From Chloroflexota bacterium (lineage in GTDB: Bacteria > Chloroflexota > Anaerolineae > Anaerolineales > UBA11579): DNA of 64,000 nucleotides. The notes under the pieces are model-generated. The model searched no databases, had not been told where the DNA came from, and saw only the letters and a program-made list of their open reading frames with translations. Below, piece by piece: positions 43,866 to 53,029 of this stretch. The stretch lies in assembly GCA_019456165.1 (NCBI GenBank), contig VRUJ01000019.1:1-64000 (forward strand), read 5' to 3'. Position numbers and translations under genes: made by a program. Every line of letters starts with the position of its first letter. Within the stretch, counting starts at the first letter, position 1.

Positions 43866-46343
43866 TTAGGAACGGATCCTTATGCCTTTGGGATCATACA
43901 TTGGACGAAGGGATGCTTTAGCGGGAAAGCATTCTCCAGCAATATCAATTTCGAATTTACCACTCTTTATAAACTCAGAAGTCACTCCCTCTTCATGCTC
44001 AATAAAGCCAAGCCCGACAGCTCCCCCAAGGGTGAACCCGTATGACCCAGTTTGCAAATGACCCACAATCTTTCCATCTCGGTATATAACCTCATGGCCG
44101 AACAGAAGCGGTTCTGGGTCTTCCAATAGGAATTGAAGCATGCGTTGTTTGAGGATACCTGATTCTTTTTGGCGCAAGAGAGCTTCCCGGCCAATAAATC
44201 CTCCCGGCTTGTCGAATTTTACAGCAAAGCCCAATCCAGCTTCCAAGGGTGTATCCATGTTGTCCATGTCATGACCATATTCACGATAGCCTTTTTCGAT
44301 CCTTAATGAGTTCAACGCCTGGAATCCAGCATGCTTTAGCCCAAAATCTTGAGCATGTTCCATGATCGAATCGTAGACGTGCACGGAGAACTCGGTGGGC
44401 ACATACAACTCAAAACCCAATTCACCCTCAAATGTAACGCGCATAGACATTACACTAGCATAATTGACATCAATCTCTTGCGTAGACATATATGGATATG
44501 CTTCATGCGAGAGATCTGCTGTGGTAAGTCGGCTCAATAGATCGCGAGATTTTGGTCCTTGAATATTAATGAGTGTGTAGCCAGAGGTTACATCTGTTAC
44601 TACTGCATGGGCATCCTCAGGGATATGGCGATCCAGCCAGAACAGATCATGCGTGTAAAAATCTCCCGCACTAACAATGAAATATTTATCCTCAGCTAAA
44701 CGAGTTACAGTTACGTCTGCTTCCATCCCGCCGCGCTCGTTCAACCATTGTGTGTATACAACCTTTCCAACGGGCACCGCAACGTCATTGGCGCAAATAT
44801 TATTTAGCGCTTTTTCAGCATCGCGTCCCTGCACCAGGAATTTGGACATCGAGGTAACGTCCATCAGGATCACATCTTCTCGGCAGGCTTTATGCTCCGC
44901 GGCATGGTATTCAAACCAATTCTGCCGTCCCATGGAGTATTCAACTTTAGCTTCTATCCCCGCGGGGGCGTACCAATCGGGGATCTCCCAGCCCATACCT
45001 TCAATAAAAAATGCTCCTGCTTTGGCAAGCCGGTCATGAATTACGGTTTTTCGGACATTGCGGGCAGACTCCATACTCAAATTTGGATAGAAAAGCCTGT
45101 ATTGGAATCCCAGGGTTTCTACCGTGCGATCAGCCAGAAATTTTTGATTCCCCTGGAATGGGAGCGCCCTGGCAACGTCAAAATCAGTAGCATCGACGGG
45201 AGGCATTCCATCGACGATCCATTGAGCCATAATTTTTCCGACACCACCCCCCATCAGTATCCCCAGTGAATTTAAACCTGCTGCGACGTAAAAGTTTTTC
45301 AATTCGGGGGCTTCACCCATCATAAATCCGCCGTCCGGTGTGAAGCTTTCTGGACCGCAGAAAAATTTAGAAATACCTGCATCCTTGAGAATTGGGACGC
45401 GCTCCATCGATTTCTCAACATAAGGCATCATGCGGTCCCAATCAGGGGGTAACTCGGTAAAGGCGAAATCTTTTGGAATGCCGTCCAATCCCCAGGGAGC
45501 GGCGACAGGCTCAAAATAGCCTACTAGTAAACCCTCGCCTTCTTCTCGAAAATATGAATAGCGCTCAAAATCCTCAATGATGGGTAAGTCTGGATGTACA
45601 CCTTCGATTGGTTCGGTAAGCAAGTAATAATGCTCGGCGGCCTGGAGTGGGACGTTAACGCCCGCAAGTTTGCCCAACTGCCGTCCCCATAAACCCGCAC
45701 AGTTAACTATATATTCTGCTTCAATTTCCCCTTTATCCGTTACAACGCCTGTGACGCGGCCATCCTTTTTATTTATCCCAGTCACCTCTGTTTCTTCAAA
45801 AATGGTCGCTCCACCCATGCGAGCGCCTTTAGCCAAAGCCATGGTGACATCCACAGGATTAGCGCGGCCATCTTCAGCAGTGTAAAATCCAGCGATAACA
45901 TCTTTTGTCTCAGCAAGGGGCCACATCTTTTTTACTTCTGAGGCTGATATTTCCTGATAATTAACACCGTGTTTTCTGGCGAAAACTCCTATTCTGCGTC
46001 TTTCCTCTAACCAATCCTGAGTGCATGCGAGTTGTAAGTAACCGATCGGTTTAAACCCGGTTGATTGGCTGGTTTCTTCTTCAAGATCCAATAATAGATC
46101 GCGTGTGTATGTCGACATCTCGATCCCAATCTCAGAAGAGCTTGGAGTCACAACTAATCCAGCTGCATGCCATGTGGTTCCAGAGGTGAGTTGTTTGCGT
46201 TCTAATAACAAGACATCCTTCCAACCAAGTTTGGTCAGATGGTAAGCAATACTACAACCTATTACCCCTCCTCCAACTATCACAACCTGAGCGTGGGATG
46301 GTAATGAATCGTTTGGGTTATTTGATTGTGTATCCTCGGACAT
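43866..46343 (-). CDS. Dimethylglycine/sarcosine dehydrogenase-type flavoprotein with GcvT domain (C)
   Basis: 825 aa, first gene of the minus-strand arm, with AAGGAG before its ATG. GGGVIG is at 24-29 and the flavin-linking histidine is H59 (TTWHAAG). The domains match A: DAO, FAO_M, GcvT, GCV_T_C, with the catalytic Asp in GGMEADVTV. It is closer to A than to B (shared KKDGRVTGVVTDKGEIEAEY and GVNVPLQAAEHYYL stretches). It should oxidise an N-methyl group and load the one-carbon unit on tetrahydrofolate. A strong terminator at 46450 isolates it from potD. Confidence 0.88.
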   Translation of the reverse strand: MSEDTQSNNPNDSLPSHAQVVIVGGGVIGCSIAYHLTKLGWKDVLLLERKQLTSGTTWHAAGLVVTPSSSEIGIEMSTYTRDLLLDLEEETSQSTGFKPIGYLQLACTQDWLEERRRIGVFARKHGVNYQEISASEVKKMWPLAETKDVIAGFYTAEDGRANPVDVTMALAKGARMGGATIFEETEVTGINKKDGRVTGVVTDKGEIEAEYIVNCAGLWGRQLGKLAGVNVPLQAAEHYYLLTEPIEGVHPDLPIIEDFERYSYFREEGEGLLVGYFEPVAAPWGLDGIPKDFAFTELPPDWDRMMPYVEKSMERVPILKDAGISKFFCGPESFTPDGGFMMGEAPELKNFYVAAGLNSLGILMGGGVGKIMAQWIVDGMPPVDATDFDVARALPFQGNQKFLADRTVETLGFQYRLFYPNLSMESARNVRKTVIHDRLAKAGAFFIEGMGWEIPDWYAPAGIEAKVEYSMGRQNWFEYHAAEHKACREDVILMDVTSMSKFLVQGRDAEKALNNICANDVAVPVGKVVYTQWLNERGGMEADVTVTRLAEDKYFIVSAGDFYTHDLFWLDRHIPEDAHAVVTDVTSGYTLINIQGPKSRDLLSRLTTADLSHEAYPYMSTQEIDVNYASVMSMRVTFEGELGFELYVPTEFSVHVYDSIMEHAQDFGLKHAGFQALNSLRIEKGYREYGHDMDNMDTPLEAGLGFAVKFDKPGGFIGREALLRQKESGILKQRMLQFLLEDPEPLLFGHEVIYRDGKIVGHLQTGSYGFTLGGAVGLGFIEHEEGVTSEFIKSGKFEIDIAGECFPAKASLRPMYDPKGIRIRS

Positions 46344-46449
46344 TGCACTCTCCTTATGAGAATGAAAATATTTGGATGGAATTAATTATTTTGGGGCAGG
46401 GTAATATGTATGATTATCTGAATAAGGACTTTTACGTAATTTTGGGTAG

Positions 46450-46486
46450 AAAGGGCGACTCCTTTTCTTCATAGGAGTCGCCCTTT
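46450..46486 (-). terminator. Intrinsic terminator after potD
   Basis: AAAGGGCGACTCCT (46450-46463) and AGGAGTCGCCCTTT (46473-46486) form a perfect 14-bp stem with a 9-base loop, 38 bases past the potD stop and upstream of flavoprotein C. The stem ends in three Us on the minus transcript. It clearly separates the transporter operon from the MttB operon. Confidence 0.8.
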
Positions 46487-46524
46487 CGTTATGCTATTTC
46501 TTGGTGCGGAAATAAGTGTTTAGC

Positions 46525-47655
46525 TTACTCCGTCTTAATTTCCGTCCACATGCGAGAGTAAATATCTAACGCATCGCCGACAGTTCCCAGGTATTGCAGT
46601 CTTTCAAAGGTTTCATCGTCGGGATAAATGGCTGGGTAGCCGAGGATTTCAGGATCAATCCCTGATTCAGCAGCGGCGTTGGGTGAAGCGTACCACACCC
46701 AGTTTGTGTTCTGAGCTGCGATGTCCGGGCGATTAAGGTACTCTAGCCACATATAGACCCTTTCCAATCTTTCGGGATCTGCTGCGGCATCGACCGTGAT
46801 GCACAAATTATCCACCCACATTACCGCGCCCTCCTGCGGGATAATGTAGTCGATATTCTCATCCTCAGCTTGAGCGACAAAAATATCTCCACTCCAGCCT
46901 TGTGCCAATCTGGTCTCCCCGGTCAGCATCAAGTCTTCATAGGTATCTGATTCGAAAGAGTATAGATGTTCTTTCATACCCAAAACCAGGTCCCTCGCTT
47001 CGGCCAGTTCGGCTTCGTCGGTCGTCCCAGAGCTATACCCGAGGTAGATAAGCGCAGCGCCAAACACCTCACGCATGTCGTCCAGCAACGAGATTTGACC
47101 GCTGAAATTTCCAGCTAACTCTGGGTCGAAGATGTATGCCCAGCTTCCAGGCGCTTCATCCCAATCCTCCCAGTTAAAGCCAATGCCTGTGGTCCCCCAG
47201 AAGTATGGCAAACAGTGTCCCATGTTGGGGTCAAATGGGGGGTTGGTAAAAGTCGGGTCAAGGTAACTGATGGTTTCTTCGAGGCGGCTGTGGTCAAGTT
47301 CTGCAATCATTCCTTCTTCGACTAACATCGCAACCATGTAGTCGGAGGGCACAAGCACATCGTAACCAGTTACGCCAGCAATCAACTTGGCATACATGTC
47401 TTCATTGCTGCCGAAAATGTCTTCGACAACTGTTATGCCTGTCTCTGCTTCAAACTGCGCGTAAATATCTGGATCGATATATTCGCTCCAGGTATAGAAA
47501 TACAATGTTCCTCCTACCTCACCATCCCCGCCCTCTTCCTCACCACCCCCGTCTGTCTCAACTTCCCCGCTGACGTCAGTAGCATCACCGTTTCCACATG
47601 CTGCTACACCAATAACGAATAGTATAACGAGCATGCCAATTAGAATCTTCTTCAT
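46525..47655 (-). CDS. potD: PotD-like polyamine/amine-binding lipoprotein
   Basis: 376 aa. The signal ends GVAAC (C20); an acidic Gly/Glu linker (residues 21-48) tethers the binding domain. LYFYTWSEYIDPDIYAQFEAETG is the PotD/PotF opening, and SDYMVAMLVEEGMIAELDHS and GTTGIGFNW follow. It captures polyamines or related cationic amines outside the cell for the permeases. Given the methyltransferase cluster next door, a quaternary amine substrate is possible. It is last in the operon, as is common for potABCD. Confidence 0.88.
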   Translation of the reverse strand: MKKILIGMLVILFVIGVAACGNGDATDVSGEVETDGGGEEEGGDGEVGGTLYFYTWSEYIDPDIYAQFEAETGITVVEDIFGSNEDMYAKLIAGVTGYDVLVPSDYMVAMLVEEGMIAELDHSRLEETISYLDPTFTNPPFDPNMGHCLPYFWGTTGIGFNWEDWDEAPGSWAYIFDPELAGNFSGQISLLDDMREVFGAALIYLGYSSGTTDEAELAEARDLVLGMKEHLYSFESDTYEDLMLTGETRLAQGWSGDIFVAQAEDENIDYIIPQEGAVMWVDNLCITVDAAADPERLERVYMWLEYLNRPDIAAQNTNWVWYASPNAAAESGIDPEILGYPAIYPDDETFERLQYLGTVGDALDIYSRMWTEIKTE

Positions 47656-47725
47656 TTCTAACTTCCTCCTTATTAGGGAATTGGATTGTTTTCTCTGCTT
47701 GTAAAATATTGGAAATTATTAAACA

Positions 47726-48586
47726 TCATGACATATCTTCTCTCCTTTGTAACCATAAGGATAATGGGACGAGTAGCATTGCTGTTAGCAGCATCATAGT
47801 TGATAGTGCATTTATCTCCGGTGTGATATTTCTTCTTGTCATCCCGATGATTCGAATAGGTAATGTGGTCGATCCAGGCCCAGAGGTAAAGTTTGTGATC
47901 ACGTAATCATCCAGCGAAAGAGTGAAAGCAAACAGAGCTCCTCCAAGAATGCCTGGAATTAGTAAGGGGAAAGTCACACGCCAAAAAGCATTCCACTCGT
48001 TTGCATAGAGGTCGCTGGCTGCCTCTTCCATCGTGGAGCTAAGGGAGGCCATCCGTGCCCTGACGATGATCGCCACAAAAGAAATGTTAAAGGCGATATG
48101 TGAGATAATGATTGTGTATAAACCCAAATCCATGTGGATCAAATTGTAAAAGACCACCAGCATTATCGCCATGGCGATATCCGGAATGATGATGGGCATG
48201 AAAAGTAACCCGTCTACGGCGGATTTTGCCCGGAAACGATAGCGTTCAATCCCCACAGAAACCATCGTCCCGATGATTGTGGCAATAATAGTTGAGCTGA
48301 TCGAAACGATAAGCGTGTTTTTTAGGGCGCTACCAATCAGGTGGTCGTTAAATAATATTTTATACCATTCCAGTGTGAACCCAGTCCAGTAAGTGGGAAA
48401 GCGAGATTTATTAAAAGAATACAAGACCAACACAAATATCGGGGCGTACAGGAATAGGTAAAATAGGCTTGCATAACCATTGAAAAGCCACTGCTTCAGC
48501 CGGTCCATGAAGCTGGTATATTCCGCGGCCTGATAATCGAGTTTTATTTGAGTCTGACGAGTTTGTGGGGGTATTTGAGTTGTCAT
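47726..48586 (-). CDS. potC: PotC-like ABC permease
   Basis: 286 aa from the ATG at 48586, ten bases after the potB stop; a longer in-frame start would overlap potB. Six membrane helices are visible and the EAA loop is EEAASDLYANEWNAFWRVTFPLLIPGI. It forms the heteromeric channel with PotB. Confidence 0.88.
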   Translation of the reverse strand: MTTQIPPQTRQTQIKLDYQAAEYTSFMDRLKQWLFNGYASLFYLFLYAPIFVLVLYSFNKSRFPTYWTGFTLEWYKILFNDHLIGSALKNTLIVSISSTIIATIIGTMVSVGIERYRFRAKSAVDGLLFMPIIIPDIAMAIMLVVFYNLIHMDLGLYTIIISHIAFNISFVAIIVRARMASLSSTMEEAASDLYANEWNAFWRVTFPLLIPGILGGALFAFTLSLDDYVITNFTSGPGSTTLPIRIIGMTRRNITPEINALSTMMLLTAMLLVPLSLWLQRREDMS

Positions 48587-48596
48587 TAGCGTCTCT

Positions 48597-49469
48597 CTAA
48601 CTTTGAGCTTCTCCGCTGCGCAGACCACGGAAATAAAGTAGAGTGCCAAAAAGCATTACGATCATCAGAATCGCAGAGATTGCTGAACCGAACGGCCAAT
48701 CGAGCGATTCTCCAAACTGTTGTGAAATCAAATTGCCGATCATATCCGCCTTACCACCACCCAACATATCGGGTGTAACGAACGCGCCGAACGAGGGTAC
48801 GAAAACTAAGATAGATCCTGAAACGATTCCTGGGAGAGTTAACGGTAGGGTGACACGAAGAAAGGTACGCGCCGGATTGGCAAACAGATCTTGGGCTGCT
48901 TCCAGAAGTGATCTATCTAATCCGGAGATGCTGGCAAAACAGGCCAGAACCATAGCAACTACCCAAATGTAGATCAGACCCATGATAACCGCTGCATTTG
49001 TATTTAGAAAAGTATGCACGTTATCCTCATCTATGATTTTCAGAGCGATAAGCAATTGGTTAATTTGCCCCTGCCTTGCTAAGAGCATCTTCCACGCGTA
49101 AGTCCTGATTACGAAATTTGTCCAAAATGGCAGCATAATCAGGAGCAGGAAAGTATTGCGCTTCTTGAGAGATTGGTTCGCCATCCAATAAGCCATTGGA
49201 TAGCCAATTAACAAACAAATAATCGTAGTAATCAAGGCAATAAAAAATGAACGTATAAATATCTTAATATAAAGCTGATCGGCAAATCGAATGTAATTAT
49301 CAAGCTGAATATTCCAGACAATTCGTCCATTAGGGGAGTTATCCAAGAAGCTTAAAATCAGGATTATTACAAGCGGAATTGCGAAGAAAAAGATCAGCCA
49401 GAACAAGGTTGGGCTGAGTAGAATATTTAATGTTAGGCGCTCACGTCTCGTGCGTGGTTCAATTGCCAT
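48597..49469 (-). CDS. potB: PotB-like ABC permease
   Basis: 290 aa with six membrane helices and EAA loop LLEAAQDLFANPARTFLRVTLPLTLPGI, which contacts the ATPase. It partners PotC in the inner membrane. It lies nine bases after potA. The order potA-potB-potC-potD is standard for polyamine importers. Confidence 0.88.
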   Translation of the reverse strand: MAIEPRTRRERLTLNILLSPTLFWLIFFFAIPLVIILILSFLDNSPNGRIVWNIQLDNYIRFADQLYIKIFIRSFFIALITTIICLLIGYPMAYWMANQSLKKRNTFLLLIMLPFWTNFVIRTYAWKMLLARQGQINQLLIALKIIDEDNVHTFLNTNAAVIMGLIYIWVVAMVLACFASISGLDRSLLEAAQDLFANPARTFLRVTLPLTLPGIVSGSILVFVPSFGAFVTPDMLGGGKADMIGNLISQQFGESLDWPFGSAISAILMIVMLFGTLLYFRGLRSGEAQS

Positions 49470-49478
49470 GTCTGTCTC

Positions 49479-50549
49479 CTACTCCGTCAGGACAAGCGCG
49501 TGCGCTGGATCCCAGTTCATACCCACTTCGTCACCCCTTTGATATTTATTTGACTGGATTCTGTTGAGGTTCTGTTCGCGGACTGTAACGCTAGTATCAT
49601 CTTTTAAACGGATAATGTAACGTGTATCAGTACCGATGTAGATGATCTCCAATATTTGCCCTTGGATCATGCCAGTTGAAGCCAGGCTTATTTTCTCTGG
49701 ACGAATAGCCACTCCCACTTTCTGCCCTTTATGGGCTGATGAGTTGCTGTGAGCTTTTACAATTGTATGCTCATCCAACGAGACATCAATTGTTTTTCCA
49801 TTAATCTGGTTAACTGTGCCTTCAAGGAAATTTGTCTCTCCAATAAAACCTGCCACGAAACGATTAATCGGTTGTTCATATATTTCTTCTGGGGAACCAA
49901 TTTGGAGTACATTGCCATCATGCATCACTGCGATACGGTCAGACATGGTAAGGGCTTCTTCCTGATCGTGGGTGACGTAGATGAAAGTGATGCCGACTTG
50001 CTCTTGAAGCTGTTTCAATTCAATCTGCATGGCTTTGCGGAGTTTGAGATCAAGCGCGCCAAGCGGCTCGTCCAGCAGCAATACCTCCGGGCGATTGACT
50101 AGGGCGCGCGCCAGGGCGATGCGTTGTTGTTGCCCTCCGGAAAGTTGATTTGGCCGCCTTTTAGCCATATCCGGCATACGCACCATCTCGAGCGCCTCGA
50201 CCACGCGGGTCTCGATTTCCTCTTTGGGGATCTTTTTCATTTCGAGGCCAAAAGATACGTTGCGCTCTACATTCAAATGCGGGAACAATGCATAATTCTG
50301 AAATACCGTATTCACTGGGCGCTTGAATGGCGGAATCCCCAGCATCGTCTCCCCACGCAGCAGGATGTCGCCCTCCGTCGCCGTTTCCAATCCAGCAATC
50401 ATCCGCAGGGACGTGGTCTTGCCACATCCCGAAGGTCCGAGCAATGAGAAAAACTCACCGTCTTCAACTTTCAGACTGACGTCGTTTACGGCAACCACAT
50501 CGCCAAAACGTTTAACCACATCAACTAGTTCAACTGCGGGTTTTCCCAT
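49479..50549 (-). CDS. potA: PotA-like ABC transporter ATPase
   Basis: 356 aa with a GAGGAG ribosome binding site. Walker A is GPSGCGKTT (38-46), followed by the Q loop, the signature LSGGQQQR, Walker B VLLLDEPLGALD and the switch His in YVTHDQEEA. The C-terminal TOBE domain (about 285-350) is the usual regulatory part. It energises the PotBC channel. It is the first gene of the operon and follows the Lrp regulator by 56 bases on the same strand. Confidence 0.92.
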   Translation of the reverse strand: MGKPAVELVDVVKRFGDVVAVNDVSLKVEDGEFFSLLGPSGCGKTTSLRMIAGLETATEGDILLRGETMLGIPPFKRPVNTVFQNYALFPHLNVERNVSFGLEMKKIPKEEIETRVVEALEMVRMPDMAKRRPNQLSGGQQQRIALARALVNRPEVLLLDEPLGALDLKLRKAMQIELKQLQEQVGITFIYVTHDQEEALTMSDRIAVMHDGNVLQIGSPEEIYEQPINRFVAGFIGETNFLEGTVNQINGKTIDVSLDEHTIVKAHSNSSAHKGQKVGVAIRPEKISLASTGMIQGQILEIIYIGTDTRYIIRLKDDTSVTVREQNLNRIQSNKYQRGDEVGMNWDPAHALVLTE

Positions 50550-50605
50550 TCACACTCTCCTCTTGTAACTGAATACGTGCACTCTTATTTTTTATTGTGC
50601 GGATT

Positions 50606-51094
50606 TTACCGGCTGTTGCCGTCGCGTGCGTCAAGCACATTCGGGGGCAACCAGGTATCGAGGTCTTTGATCTTGAAGGGCAATATATGGGACTGCGTTC
50701 GGCGCACACCAGATATTCTGCCTAACTTTTCGTTGACAAAGTCGAAAAGCTCTTCGATAGTGCGCACCCGCAACGAGATACTGACATCGTTCTCACCAGT
50801 GGCAGCGGCAACGTAGCTGACCTGAGGGAGTTCGGCAACTAACGTGGCTACCTCACGGACTCTCCCTGGCTCGACCTCAATGTACACATCGGCCAGTACC
50901 CTGTAACCAACCGTTTCCGGGTTGACGATTGCACGGATATTGATGATGCCCTGCCTTATCAGTGTATCAATACGATTGCTAATAGTGCGCGACGAAACAT
51001 CGCCTATTTTCCGTGCAATTTCAGTACTTGTCATGCGCCCATCATCATTGAGGAACGAAATTATTTGCCAATCTATTTGATCAGGTTTATACAT
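50606..51094 (-). CDS. Lrp/AsnC-family transcriptional regulator (second)
   Basis: 162 aa. N-terminal HTH (DQIDWQIISFLNDDGRMTSTEIARKIG, with recognition helix near SSRTISNRIDTL) and C-terminal RAM domain (LADVYIEVEPGRVREVA). It is directly upstream of potABCD on the same strand, so it may be cotranscribed with the transporter and control it. It is a different paralogue from the one at 20834. Confidence 0.9.
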   Translation of the reverse strand: MYKPDQIDWQIISFLNDDGRMTSTEIARKIGDVSSRTISNRIDTLIRQGIINIRAIVNPETVGYRVLADVYIEVEPGRVREVATLVAELPQVSYVAAATGENDVSISLRVRTIEELFDFVNEKLGRISGVRRTQSHILPFKIKDLDTWLPPNVLDARDGNSR

Positions 51095-51211
51095 AAGACC
51101 TATAAAAAACGAGCCAGATTATTGAATATAAGTTTCAGTATATCTTGTTTTTTCCAAAATGTCAACGTATTATTAAAAATGTTTCGTATTCAGAGTTATT
51201 TATGGAAAGCG

Positions 51212-51242
51212 TTGGAATTTTCCGAAGTTATTGTGCTATAAT
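51212..51242 (+). promoter_or_regulatory. Candidate promoter for the DinB-like gene
   Basis: TTGGAA (51212-51217) and a perfect TATAAT (51237-51242) with a 19-base spacer, upstream of the ATG at 51331. The region also separates this gene from the divergent Lrp gene. Confidence 0.4.
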
Positions 51243-51330
51243 ATGCCCATTATGGAAATGAATATCCTTAAACAGGAGATTATTGATTCAGTCTGGTGAT
51301 TGAAAATCAAGTGAATGAGGAGTGTTTGGA

Positions 51331-51813
51331 ATGACTGCGGAAGATAAAAAGCGATTGCTTGATAAGCTGAACGGGACTCTTTCTACCACTCGTGAAACGC
51401 TAGAAGAACTCGATCTGGAGACGCGCGTTTATACGGATTCGGACTGGCGGATCATAGATATTATCGGGCACATCGCCACCTGGATTCGTCAGGTGAAAAA
51501 ATCCTTGCTAGCCTTCCAGGCAGGAAAAGAATATTCTATTCCTGATCTGGATGATGATAAATTCAATAAGCAAGCGGTCTTGGAGCTGCGAGAGTTGACC
51601 AATCTACAGATTTACTCAGGATGGGAACAAGCCCATGAGGACCTTAAAATAACTATCCAGGATTTGCCAATTGATAAATTTCCAGGCGATCTACTCTACC
51701 CCTGAGGAGGTGAACGCGGCAATATTGCCAATATAGTTCAATTTATTGTTGAACATGAAGCTGAACATCGGGATGAGATCGTGAAAGCAACCCAGGCATC
51801 GCAAGCGGAATAA
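51331..51813 (+). pseudogene. DinB/DfsB-like protein interrupted by an in-frame TGA
   Basis: The frame starts at the ATG at 51331 (GAGGAG eight bases upstream) and reads a four-helix DinB-like protein (TLSTTRETLEELD, DIIGHIATWIRQV) up to a TGA at 51703-51705. The same frame then continues for 35 residues with typical family end sequence (NIANIVQFIVEHEAEHRDEI) to a TAA at 51811-51813. Relatives usually have Trp at this site (LYPWGG), so TGG to TGA is the simplest change. DinB-fold proteins are metal-binding, often thiol-dependent transferases. Other genes here end normally in TGA, so TGA is not a general Trp codon. Confidence 0.65.
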
Positions 51814-52047
51814 CATTCTCAGCTAATAACGAGTAATCCTTTCAAAGATGCAAATCTATCTAAATCTTTATTCCAATTTACGTTAGTAACTGCCACCTGA
51901 GGCTAAAGGGGAAACTCAACTAGAATTAGAAGATAGCGCCGCCCTGGCCGTGAGGGAAAACGGAACTGGACACTTTTCCCCCTGAGATTATCCTCGAAGC
52001 TGGGCTGGAATTCGAGACCATCTTTATCCACAGCGGCAGCAATCTTC
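51814..52047. other. Spacer with possible decayed coding sequence
   Basis: No intact gene. From about 51945 a plus-strand frame reads LDTFPPEIILEAGLEFETIF and continues into IHSGSNLPNLI, antisense to the end of the nucleotidyltransferase gene. It is protein-like but has no start or known family and may be a remnant. Confidence 0.25.
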
Positions 52048-52818
52048 CTAACCTGATTCGGTCATTAATTGCCGCAGATATTCCAATTCATGGTCTTCAT
52101 CCACATCGAACGCAAGCTCCGCATAAGGGGAGAAGATCGCCCGCCCGGAAATCCCCATACGCTCTTCAAGTACCGTTGTCGCTTGCTCAACCGATAAGCG
52201 GCGCAATAAAACTTTGATCAGGTTAGAAATTCCAAATGTCAACCCTTGTTTCCATACGCTTTTCCGCCCAGCCGTTATTTTCTCCCAAAAATCCACATCG
52301 CTTGTCATTAGCTTGGTCGCTAAAATACCTAAAGTTCCCCCGCAAACCTCAACGTCCTTCATCCATACATAAGTGCGGTTTGAATCCGGGTAGCGTTTTT
52401 CGAATACATCCCGCAAAACAAGGTAATAATAGGCATCGTGGTGTGTTTTCAGCGCCTCATTTATTGCCCAATCGATCATTTCCGGCATATAGGTAGGCGT
52501 GTCAGAAACTCCGATCAAAACATGTTCTGCATCAGGATTTAATTCAAGCACCTTTTCTGTCCCTGCCAGGATGTTTTCTACCATTCCCCCCTGGTGCGGT
52601 ACGAATGCAAGCGGCTTTTTACATTCAACTCCGCTATCCTCATCCACACTCACCAACACCACCCGTTCGATGTGCTCCGCCTCACCGATAGCATCCAAGG
52701 CATACTGCACCAACGGCTTCCCGTTGATCTCTAAGAACGCTTTCGGTTTCCCCTGTGTATATTCATACAGAGGTTTTCCAGGCTTGGGTGTGCCTCCCGC
52801 AGTAATGATGGCGTCCAT
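52048..52818 (-). CDS. Nucleotidyltransferase (MobA/GlmU-like GT-A fold)
   Basis: 256 aa with ATGAGGAG before the start. The N-terminal ITAGGTPKPGKPLYEYTQGKPKAFLEINGKPL carries the nucleotide-binding Gly-rich loop and a KPK motif. GVSDTPTYMPEM includes the metal-binding Asp. The C-terminal half lacks any hexapeptide repeat. Such enzymes transfer NMP to a sugar phosphate, a cofactor or a small phosphate ester. It stands alone, so its substrate is not suggested by neighbours. Confidence 0.75.
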   Translation of the reverse strand: MDAIITAGGTPKPGKPLYEYTQGKPKAFLEINGKPLVQYALDAIGEAEHIERVVLVSVDEDSGVECKKPLAFVPHQGGMVENILAGTEKVLELNPDAEHVLIGVSDTPTYMPEMIDWAINEALKTHHDAYYYLVLRDVFEKRYPDSNRTYVWMKDVEVCGGTLGILATKLMTSDVDFWEKITAGRKSVWKQGLTFGISNLIKVLLRRLSVEQATTVLEERMGISGRAIFSPYAELAFDVDEDHELEYLRQLMTESG

Positions 52819-52966
52819 TACAATCTCCTCATCTAATAATCATTGTTCCCTATTTTAATTCAAACTGGCTCTCCAGTGTTGATTCTCGTTTATTATTGTA
52901 ATTGGATTCCATAACACAAAACAAATGTACTTATTCCACCCTTGAACAAATTATTGGTATTTAAGC

Positions 52967-53001
52967 GATAAAGCCCACTAATAGCTGGCTTTATCTTTTT
53001 T
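52967..53001 (+). terminator. Terminator-like hairpin with T run
   Basis: GATAAAGCC (52967-52975) and GGCTTTATC (52987-52995) form a perfect 9-bp stem followed by six Ts (52996-53001) on the plus strand. No plus-strand gene is close upstream; the minus-strand gene at 53030 ends beside it. It may end that minus transcript through its stem or block antisense read-through. Confidence 0.6.
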
Positions 53002-53029
53002 CACTAAAAGACTAATGGTTCAGGTAAGT

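Noticed and set aside
51703-51705. Selenocysteine at the TGA in the DinB-like gene
   Set aside because: Relatives carry Trp, not Cys, at this site, and no selenium gene or SECIS-like hairpin was seen nearby.
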